DNA of 64,000 nucleotides. Source: Mediterraneibacter catenae (GTDB lineage Bacteria > Bacillota > Clostridia > Lachnospirales > Lachnospiraceae). The position numbers were made by a program, and so were the translations under genes. Positions 54,276 to 60,351 of the stretch are shown one piece after another; the stretch's first letter is position 1; every line of letters starts with the position of its first letter. Location of the stretch: the NCBI RefSeq assembly GCF_008691045.1, contig NZ_VMSO01000005.1, positions 62,001-126,000 on the forward strand, read 5' to 3'. The notes beneath the pieces were generated by a model, which searched no databases, was not told where the DNA came from, and saw only the letters and a program-made list of their open reading frames with translations.

Positions 54276-54347
54276 TGCGGAATGGTGTAATTGGCAGCAC
54301 AGCAGACTCTGACTCTGTTAGTAGGGGTTCAAGTCCCTTTTCCGTAG
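54276..54347 (+). tRNA. tRNA-Gln (CTG)
   Basis: The 72-base cloverleaf folds by eye: acceptor TGCGGAA/TTCCGTA, a D arm GTG/CAC, an anticodon stem GCAGA/TCTGT with loop CTCTGAC, and a T arm around TTCAAGT. The anticodon at positions 34-36 is CTG, reading CAG for Gln. The discriminator base is G and CCA is not encoded. Confidence 0.9.
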
Positions 54348-54382
54348 CTGGGAATTTGCGAAAAGCATGTTCCCTTTTTTAT

Positions 54383-54456
<74 letters not shown>

Positions 54457-54468
54457 TTTTTTATTGGG

Positions 54469-54510
54469 ATACCGCAAAGTCTGTAAATATGGGCTCTGCG
54501 GTGTTTTTTA
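54469..54510 (+). terminator. Terminator of the tRNA operon
   Basis: ACCGCA (54471-54476) and TGCGGT pair over a loop of about 20 bases and are followed by GTTTTTTATTTT. Confidence 0.65.
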
Positions 54511-54564
54511 TTTTCTCAAACGGAGCGAGAAAATAGGAATAATCCGTGCTTTTCTAACGTTTTT

Positions 54565-54912
54565 CTAACACTTTTCTAACGGATTGATATCACGGAACGT
54601 GTTATCTAATCCCTGGGAAATACGATTTTTTTGTTTCTGCTTGAATTTATTATATATTTTTAAAGTCACTTCGACATCGGATTGCCCAACCCACTTCTGC
54701 ACTTCTTTCAGACCGTAATCCTCCGCAAACAGATTGGAAATACAGCTGGCTCGCAGGCTGTAGAAATGCAGGCGATCGTCAAGTTCAGGGATTTTCCGGA
54801 TAATCTCCTTAAATCTCTGTGTAATGTAATCCAGACGGAACGGACGCCCGTCCGGCCACGTAAATACTTCTCCATTATTTTGTGCATATTGGGAACCAAA
54901 CAGTCTTTTATT
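54565..54912 (-). pseudogene. Tyrosine recombinase (integrase) C-terminal remnant
   Basis: A minus-strand frame of about 115 codons with no start, closed upstream by TAA. It reads as the C-terminal catalytic end of a phage-type integrase: FTWPDGRPFRLDYITQRFKE, then HFYSLRASCISNLF with the H-x-x-R motif. KWVGQSDVEVTLKIYNKF follows with the catalytic Tyr. The N-terminal domains and the first catalytic Arg are missing. It lies just after tRNA-Pro, the typical place for an integrase, so it marks an element that has been lost or decayed. Confidence 0.82.
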
Positions 54913-55023
54913 TTATTGATATTCTACAGGATATATCATACACTATAAGTAGAAATATATCGATTTTAGATTTTTCCTCTGACAAAACAAAGTTCCTAGA
55001 TTTGGTGAAGGAGGTATTTAAAA

Positions 55024-55422
55024 GTGAAAAAAATAAAAGCTGTTTATATACTTCTCATAGTCTTATGTGCGGTGATGGTAGCAGGTATATTTTTTGTTAT
55101 CGGTTATAAAACGGCTTATGATCGTATTGAAGCTGCAACAACCACTTTAGAATCTCAAACATTTTATGCGTCCATATCAGATATACGAGACAGCACATTG
55201 TCAGTGCAGGGGATGGATGTGAATGATATAAATTTTAGAGGCGATTTTGTTTTGAATATAGTAGAAGAAACAAAAATTGTGTGGCGATATACGGAACTTT
55301 CATTCGGAGATCTGGATGTGGGAGATAAGATAGCAGTTACATTTTCTGGTGATGTCCTGGAGAGCTCTCCTGCCCAAATTACACAAGTCGAACAGATTCA
55401 ATTATTAGACGACGAAATTTGA
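55024..55422 (+). CDS. Small membrane-anchored protein of unknown function
   Basis: A 132-residue protein starting with GTG, with AAGGAGG nine bases upstream. It has one N-terminal anchor (about 5-28) and a beta-rich outer part with FYASISDIRDSTLSVQG, FVLNIVEETKIVWR and DVGDKIAVTFSGDVLESSPAQI. This pattern resembles the YobA/DUF3221 type of small secreted proteins, but the match is loose. Base composition is AT-richer than the surrounding chromosome, and it sits between two mobile-element remnants, so transfer is likely. Confidence 0.65.
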   Translation: MKKIKAVYILLIVLCAVMVAGIFFVIGYKTAYDRIEAATTTLESQTFYASISDIRDSTLSVQGMDVNDINFRGDFVLNIVEETKIVWRYTELSFGDLDVGDKIAVTFSGDVLESSPAQITQVEQIQLLDDEI

Positions 55423-55562
55423 AAATGAAATAGAAAAAGCAGGTGACATAAGGGACAGTCCGAGTTAATGTAGTAGTCATTTTCTTAGTAAGTTCTCGAA
55501 AAATAAAATAATTCATGTCTATTTCTGCATCGTGAAATATAATTAAAAGTGTAGAGATGTAG

Positions 55563-55715
55563 AGAATTTTTTCAGATCTCAAAGTATGGGAAAAGAAAGG
55601 TAAAAAGGATACTCGGATTGGACAGCTAATTATCATACCTGTGATTATTGCAGATTTTGTCTTGGATCTTGGCAGAACACGGGGTACCGGAGCCTTTGGC
55701 AGTACTGGAGAATAA
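55563..55715 (+). pseudogene. dut: dUTPase C-terminal remnant
   Basis: About 50 codons after a TAG, without a start codon. The frame reads DTRIGQLIIIPV, then ELGRTRG-type LGRTRGTGAFGSTGE at the end, which are dUTPase motifs IV and V (the latter is the flexible tail that caps the active site). The N-terminal motifs are missing. Small dUTPases are frequent on phages, so this fits the same decayed element as the integrase remnant at 54565. A hairpin with a T-rich run follows. Confidence 0.75.
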
Positions 55716-55722
55716 TCCTTTG

Positions 55723-55762
55723 CATCCTATATAATTGTTGATTATATAGGAGTTTTCTTATT
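55723..55762 (+). terminator. Terminator after the dUTPase remnant
   Basis: TCCTATATAA and TTATATAGGA form a 10-base stem with a 7-base loop and are followed by GTTTTCTTATTTTTTT. Confidence 0.7.
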
Positions 55763-55846
55763 TTTTTGTGAGACATTATTTTCCCTTTTCAACCTAGCAA
55801 AGACAAACCAGCTCGTTCATCAGGCAGCCGATATATAAACACACAG

Positions 55847-55884
55847 CAGAAAGTCAGGGCGCTGTCGACGCCCCTGACTTTCTG
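55847..55884. terminator. Hairpin after dapF
   Basis: CAGAAAGTCAGGG and CCCTGACTTTCTG pair almost perfectly around GCGCTGTCGACGC. It lies 10 bases from the dapF stop codon. The T-run is weak on both strands, so its strength as a terminator is uncertain. Confidence 0.6.
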
Positions 55885-55893
55885 TTCTGTTAT

Positions 55894-56730
55894 TTAAAGA
55901 TTCCACTCTCCATCAAACACCACTTCCGCCGGTCCTGTCATATAAACCGTATCTTTTTCGCGGTCCCATTTTATCTGCAGATCACCACCCAGAAGCTTTA
56001 CTGTCACATCATCTTCTGTCAGACCGTTGAGGATACACGCCACTGCCACGGCACATGCACCAGTCCCGCATGCGAGCGTTTCGCCAGACCCCCGCTCCCA
56101 CACACGCATCTCTACTGTAGTCCTGTCCAGTATTCTGACAAACTCTGTGTTCACTCTGTTAGGAAAACGCTCATGATTCTCGAATTTCGGTCCGATCGTT
56201 TCCAGCGGCAGATCTTTAACATCATGATCTACATATACTACCGCATGCGGATTTCCCATAGAAACGCATGTCATGCGGTATTCTTTTCCATCTACAAGGA
56301 TCGGCTCATTCACAGCTTTGTCTCCCTCTGCCACAACCGGAATCTTCGCCGGTTCCAACACCGGTTTCCCCATATCGACTTTCACCAGTCTGACCTTCCC
56401 GTTTTCAACTGTAAGATCCAGGTATTTGATCCCACCCAGAGTCTCCACCGATATGTTCGTCCTATCCGTCAGGCCGTAATCATACACATACTTTGCCACA
56501 CAGCGAATACCGTTGCCGCACATTTCTCCGCGTGATCCGTCTGCATTGTACATCTCCATCTCAAAATCCGCCTTGTCAGATGGATTGATCATGATCAGAC
56601 CGTCTGATCCGACACCGAAATGTCTGTCACTTATTTCCACCGCCAGTGCCGACGGATTCTCAATCTTCTCTCTAAAACAATTTACATATACATAATCGTT
56701 GCCAAGTCCCTGCATCTTCGTAAATTTCAT
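55894..56730 (-). CDS. dapF: Diaminopimelate epimerase
   Basis: Converts LL- to meso-diaminopimelate for lysine and peptidoglycan. It has 278 residues from the chosen start. MKFTKMQGLGNDYVYVN is typical. The two catalytic Cys are in NADGSRGEMCGNGIRC near residue 75 and GSGETLACGTGACAVA near residue 220. A TTG seven codons upstream has GGAGAG nine bases away and could be the true start; I prefer the ATG, which fits the conserved N-terminus. It is a single gene followed by a hairpin. Confidence 0.95.
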   Translation of the reverse strand: MKFTKMQGLGNDYVYVNCFREKIENPSALAVEISDRHFGVGSDGLIMINPSDKADFEMEMYNADGSRGEMCGNGIRCVAKYVYDYGLTDRTNISVETLGGIKYLDLTVENGKVRLVKVDMGKPVLEPAKIPVVAEGDKAVNEPILVDGKEYRMTCVSMGNPHAVVYVDHDVKDLPLETIGPKFENHERFPNRVNTEFVRILDRTTVEMRVWERGSGETLACGTGACAVAVACILNGLTEDDVTVKLLGGDLQIKWDREKDTVYMTGPAEVVFDGEWNL

Positions 56731-56842
56731 AAGCATACCCCATACTTTCAAATATTATTTCTCTCCCATTATACACACTGCCTGCCGGAAAACCAACTGA
56801 AAGCTGTTATTTTCTTTAAAATCGGAACAGTCGGTTTCATCG

Positions 56843-57391
56843 TCATTTGTCCATTACAGTCAGGATCATCCTCGCTGTCTCTACCATATCCGTACCGCTC
56901 TCCATGCTTGTCTTCTGCACATATTTATGAGCCTCCTCCTCAGTCATATGGTTACGCTCTATCAAAAGCGCTTTTGCCTGATTGATAATCTGACGATCCT
57001 TATCACTTCTTGTCTTGCCTGTCTCTCGTTTCTTTCTCCGCCGTCTGTACTGCATCTGTTGGATCATCTCGATCGTACTGACCAGATCATATATCTTGAG
57101 AGGCATCGGAAGTCCGACAACACCGTCCGGAATACCGTCCACCCACTTATCAGCCGGCGCGATAAGAAGGATTTCGAAACTGTCCGGCAGATATTCTCTC
57201 ATCTGTGTATAGTGCATATCCTGCATCTGATGAGCGCACACAACAATGCCGTCACTCCACATTTCTGCGTACTGCAGCACTTTAGCTCCCGTCTGGCAGA
57301 CAGCAGACACTTCAAGCCCGGATTTCACAAGGATATTTCTTATGTTCACCGCATTTTCCCGCTTTGAAAATGCTACAATGATATTGCTCAA
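56843..57391 (-). CDS. ANTAR-domain RNA-binding response regulator (NasT-like)
   Basis: A 182-residue antitermination-type regulator. The receiver-like domain (about 1-115) is degenerate: the usual phospho-Asp area reads GIVVCAHQMQ, without the standard Asp. A basic linker YRRRRKKRETGK follows. The ANTAR helices follow, with INQAKALLIERNHMTEEEAHKYVQK and a final MVETARMIL. ANTAR proteins bind paired hairpins in leader RNAs and stop terminators from forming. The gene lies directly downstream of glnA, whose leader contains a suitable hairpin, so glnA is a likely target. Confidence 0.88.
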   Translation of the reverse strand: MSNIIVAFSKRENAVNIRNILVKSGLEVSAVCQTGAKVLQYAEMWSDGIVVCAHQMQDMHYTQMREYLPDSFEILLIAPADKWVDGIPDGVVGLPMPLKIYDLVSTIEMIQQMQYRRRRKKRETGKTRSDKDRQIINQAKALLIERNHMTEEEAHKYVQKTSMESGTDMVETARMILTVMDK

Positions 57392-57440
57392 ATCCGCGCC
57401 ACCTCCTGCTATCTTTTATTTCCTATATTTATAGTGCGCT

Positions 57441-57712
57441 CATGATCACAGTTCGATTCCGCCGCCCCGGCTCCATCTCACTGTTTGGCGTCCGCCATAT
57501 GCCGGAACCGGCGTCTACCGCCTTTTGCAAGCAAGCTTGTCAGCTGGCTCACACCTTTTTCTCCTCTCGAGCTCTGCTCATGCTCACAGTTCGATTCCGC
57601 CGCCCCGGCTTCATCTCACTGTATGGCGTCCGCCATATGCCGGAACCGGCATCTACCGCCTTTTGCAAGCAAGCTTGCACAGCGGTAGACACCAGTTCCG
57701 GCGCATGAGCAG
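57441..57712. repeat. Tandem 99-base direct repeat, 138-base period, with terminal inverted repeats
   Basis: Copy 1 (57441-57539) and copy 2 (57579-57677) differ at only about 4 of 99 bases. The second copy is flanked by CTGCTCATGC (57574-57583) and GCATGAGCAG (57703-57712), a 10-base inverted pair. Inside, TGCCGGAAC and TCTACCGC have inverted partners near 57680-57704, so the RNA would fold into a long hairpin. It fills the gap between glnA and the ANTAR gene and ends 7 bases from the glnA stop codon. It codes for nothing convincing. Confidence 0.75.
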
Positions 57713-57719
57713 ACTGGTG

Positions 57720-59051
57720 TCACATCTTGTACAGATAGTTTTCGATTTCCCAGTCGGTTACCTGCATGCAGTATGCTTTGTACTCTTTTTTCTGCGCTTT
57801 TATGATCTTATGCGCCAGGTCTTGTCCGAGTACTTCCAGTATCAGCTCATCTTTTTCCAGTTCTTCTATCGCCTCTTTTATCGATCTGGGAAGTTCCTGC
57901 ACTCCGAGCTCCGCCCGGCGTTCCGGCGACATCTTCTGGATGTTCTCATCTATACAGTCCGGCGGCATGATCTGATTCTCGATACCGTCCAGGCCTGCCA
58001 TGAGAAGCACCGCGAGCGCAAGATATGGATTTGCCGTTGCATCCGGGCTTCTCAGCTCAATTCTTGTATTCTCTCCTCTTCCTGACGGCACACGGATCAG
58101 CGGACCTCTCGTTTTTGATGACCATCCCATATAGACCGGGGCTTCATATCCCGGCACAAAACGCTTATAAGAATTCACTGTCGGATTCGTGATGCAGGTG
58201 ATCGCTTTCATATGCTTCATCAGACCGCCGATGAAATAATATCCTTCTTTGCTCAGACCGTTCGGATCATTTTCGCTCTGGAATGTATTTACCCCGTCCC
58301 GGCTCAAAGACAGATTGATATGCATACCCGATCCATAAGTTTCAATCTTCGGCTTCGGCATAAACGTTGCATGAAGCCCGTGGCGCTTCGCGATCGTCTT
58401 CACCACCATCTTGAATGTCATAAGATTATCGGCCGTCACCAGCGCCTCGTCATACCGGAAATCGATCTCATGCTGTGCCGGCGCGATCTCGTGGTGGGAC
58501 GATGTGATCTCAAACCCCATATCTTCAAGAGTCAGCACCATATCGCGCCTTGCATTTTCACCAAAATCGACCGGTCCCACGTCGAAATATCCGCCCCTTT
58601 CATGTGTAAGAGTTGTCGGCAGGCCATCATCATCAGTATGGAACAGGAAGAACTCACACTCCGGTCCCGCATTAAGCGTATAGCCAAGCTCAGCCGCATG
58701 GGCGATTGCCCGCTTCAGTACATATCGCGGGTCAACTTCATATGGCGTACCATCCGTCCGATACACATCACAGATAAGGCGGGCCACCTTTCCCTGCTGG
58801 GGCCGCCAGGGAAAGATCTCAAATGTGCTCAGATCCGGATAGAGATACATATCGGAATCCTCTTCACCTGACAGCCCCTCCAGCGAAGACACATCGAACA
58901 TGCAGCGGTTATCCAAAGCTTTTTCAAGTTGACTGACGGTCACAGCCATATTTTTCATTGCCCCGAAGATGTCGGTAAATTGAAGGCGGATGAAAGCGAC
59001 ATCCTCTTCTTCCACAAGCCGCAGGATATCCTCCCTTGTATAATTATGCAT
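57720..59051 (-). CDS. glnA: Glutamine synthetase, type I
   Basis: Makes glutamine from glutamate, ammonia and ATP. It has 443 residues from the chosen start. FIRLQFTDIFGAMKN near the N-terminus, NAGPECEFFLF with metal Glu residues, SSHHEIAPAQHEIDFRY, TFMPKPKIETYGSGMHINLS (about 252-271) and RIELRSPDATANPYLA are all family signatures. The length and the lack of the adenylylation tyrosine loop fit the short GSI-alpha form of Firmicutes. The start at MHNYTRED has AAGGAGG nine bases upstream. A longer frame has no ribosome site and crosses the promoter. Confidence 0.96.
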   Translation of the reverse strand: MHNYTREDILRLVEEEDVAFIRLQFTDIFGAMKNMAVTVSQLEKALDNRCMFDVSSLEGLSGEEDSDMYLYPDLSTFEIFPWRPQQGKVARLICDVYRTDGTPYEVDPRYVLKRAIAHAAELGYTLNAGPECEFFLFHTDDDGLPTTLTHERGGYFDVGPVDFGENARRDMVLTLEDMGFEITSSHHEIAPAQHEIDFRYDEALVTADNLMTFKMVVKTIAKRHGLHATFMPKPKIETYGSGMHINLSLSRDGVNTFQSENDPNGLSKEGYYFIGGLMKHMKAITCITNPTVNSYKRFVPGYEAPVYMGWSSKTRGPLIRVPSGRGENTRIELRSPDATANPYLALAVLLMAGLDGIENQIMPPDCIDENIQKMSPERRAELGVQELPRSIKEAIEELEKDELILEVLGQDLAHKIIKAQKKEYKAYCMQVTDWEIENYLYKM

Positions 59052-59081
59052 AAAATGAAACCTCCTTTTCATTTGAGTTAC

Positions 59082-59127
59082 CAGTTCAGTCATGCAACGC
59101 CAAATTATGAATGGCATGGCTGAGCTG
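59082..59127. repeat. Diverged inverted repeat in the glnA leader
   Basis: CAGTTCAGTCATGC (59082-59095) and GCATGGCTGAGCTG (59114-59127) are inverse matches at 12 of 14 positions. The ends resemble the AACAGTTCAGCC repeat family. In glnA mRNA it forms a second hairpin between the leader terminator and the ribosome site. Confidence 0.5.
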
Positions 59128-59138
59128 ACAGTATGTTC

Positions 59139-59184
59139 CTCCCAAAAGACAAAAGGGCGTTCTCTGCCTATAGAAAACGCCCTT
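59139..59184 (-). terminator. Leader terminator of glnA with ANTAR-type hexaloop
   Basis: On the minus strand GGGCGTTTTC and GAGAACGCCC form a 10-base stem, closed by a T-A pair around the hexaloop ATAGGC, and followed by TTTTGTCTTTT. The hexaloop has A at position 1 and G at position 4, the two bases known to be conserved in ANTAR targets. It begins only a few bases after the expected transcript start. It would end glnA transcription unless prevented. Confidence 0.6.
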
Positions 59185-59196
59185 GTTTCGTCATTC

Positions 59197-59225
59197 ATTA
59201 TATAGTCTGCTCCCGCAAATGTCAA
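59197..59225 (-). promoter_or_regulatory. Consensus sigma-A promoter of glnA
   Basis: TTGACA (59220-59225) and TATAAT (59197-59202) are perfect consensus boxes with a 17-base spacer. The predicted start is near 59190, giving a leader of about 140 bases. A promoter this strong usually needs control after initiation. Confidence 0.85.
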
Positions 59226-59317
59226 ATCATTCTTAAATACTGCTGCCGTCTATTTTGAAATGTATTACGGGAAAGGATCTCTCTATCGCAAGATTAATCA
59301 AAACTCCGGCTATGCTT

Positions 59318-59338
59318 TGTGATATACTTTCTATCACA
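59318..59338 (+). promoter_or_regulatory. Palindromic operator over the AraC-gene promoter
   Basis: TGTGATA and TATCACA are perfect 7-base inverted arms with a 7-base spacer. TATACT within it could be the -10 element of the AraC-type gene. Such placement suggests repression, possibly by the gene's own product or by a dimeric repressor. The regulator is not identified. Confidence 0.5.
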
Positions 59339-59355
59339 GGAAAGAGGTGAGACAC

Positions 59356-60234
59356 ATGACATATTCTGCAGAAATACAGGCAGCACTGTCCTATATCGAA
59401 TCAAATCTTGACAAGCCGCTTACTTTAGACGATATCGCCGGAGCAGCAGGGTTCTCAAAGTATCATTTCCACAGGATATTTAAACACGAGACCGGTATTC
59501 CGCTGTATGAATATATCCGTAAGCGCCGCCTTGCAGGAGCCTCACGACTTTTACGGACAACAAACCTCTCCATCCTCGACATCGCGATGTATTTTTGTTT
59601 TGAATCACAGGAATCTTTTACCCGGGCGTTCAAAAAAGTCTACAAACTACCGCCCGGAAAATACAGAAGAGCATTAAAAGATCTGATAACAGGAGGTATT
59701 GAAATGAGCGATAGATCAGAAATCAAAAACTGGATCATAACAGGCACAGCCCCGGATAAATACCAGTGCCGGATTGATTCCGACATCTTTCACACCGGTT
59801 CAAAATGTGTATCAATCAAATCTGCCGGCGAATCGTACACTGTTGATGAATACGCTACAGTCATGCAGCAGTTCAGCGCGAAAGAATACAGAGGCAGACG
59901 CGTACGCTTCTCCGGCTTCGTTAAATCCGAAGATGTAACAGGATGGGCCGGGCTCTGGCTGCGGCTTGACGATGCATTCAGCCGCACATTGAGTCTTGAC
60001 AACATGCAGAACAGGGGAATAGAGGGCACGACCGGATGGAACTGCTATTCCTGTGTACTGGACGTTCCGCAGGACGCCGCTGTCATCAGTATCGGCGTTC
60101 TGTTAAGCGGACAGGGGCAGATCTGGTTTGACAACGCCGCTTTTCAGGAAGTAGATCTCTCCATACCAACAACAACGCTCGACCTGACAGGCGAGCTGCC
60201 CTCCGCACCTTCCAATCTTTCATTCGAAGAATAG
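59356..60234 (+). CDS. AraC-family transcriptional regulator with C-terminal sensor-like domain
   Basis: A 292-residue regulator. The two-helix-turn-helix AraC DNA-binding domain is at the N-terminus (about 5-105), with LDDIAGAAGFSKYHFHRIFK and ILDIAMYFCFESQESFTRAFKKVY. The C-terminal half is beta-rich, with VRFSGFVKSEDVTGWAGLWLRLDD and GVLLSGQGQIWFDNAAF. It resembles a carbohydrate-binding-like sandwich, not the GyrI-like domain usual in this layout. I use the ATG at 59356, which follows AGAGGTGA. A GTG three codons earlier overlaps that ribosome site. Confidence 0.85.
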   Translation: MTYSAEIQAALSYIESNLDKPLTLDDIAGAAGFSKYHFHRIFKHETGIPLYEYIRKRRLAGASRLLRTTNLSILDIAMYFCFESQESFTRAFKKVYKLPPGKYRRALKDLITGGIEMSDRSEIKNWIITGTAPDKYQCRIDSDIFHTGSKCVSIKSAGESYTVDEYATVMQQFSAKEYRGRRVRFSGFVKSEDVTGWAGLWLRLDDAFSRTLSLDNMQNRGIEGTTGWNCYSCVLDVPQDAAVISIGVLLSGQGQIWFDNAAFQEVDLSIPTTTLDLTGELPSAPSNLSFEE

Positions 60235-60283
60235 TGAGGTATACTTTCCACACTTTTTCTCAAGATTTCAGTGTCTTTATAAC

Positions 60284-60326
60284 AAATAAGCAACCGGGCA
60301 TTTTAAAACAGCCCGGTTGCTTATTT
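60284..60326. terminator. Bidirectional terminator
   Basis: AAATAAGCAACCGGGC and GCCCGGTTGCTTATTT pair perfectly around an AT-rich loop. The A and T flanks make it usable from both sides, between the convergent AraC-type and GH13 genes. Confidence 0.85.
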
Positions 60327-60351
60327 GATTATTACGCTTTATAAATGCATA

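Noticed and set aside
57442-57708. A short plus-strand frame with an internally repeated protein sequence
   Set aside because: The protein repeat only reflects the DNA tandem repeat. There is no ribosome site, and the DNA is better explained as a repeat element.
57441-57712. CRISPR array
   Set aside because: Only two long copies with one short gap are present, with no regular short repeats and spacers and no cas genes in the window.
57720-59225. The longer 501-codon start for glnA
   Set aside because: The extra 58 codons would cross the promoter -10 and the leader terminator, and the ATG at 59051 has a strong ribosome site.
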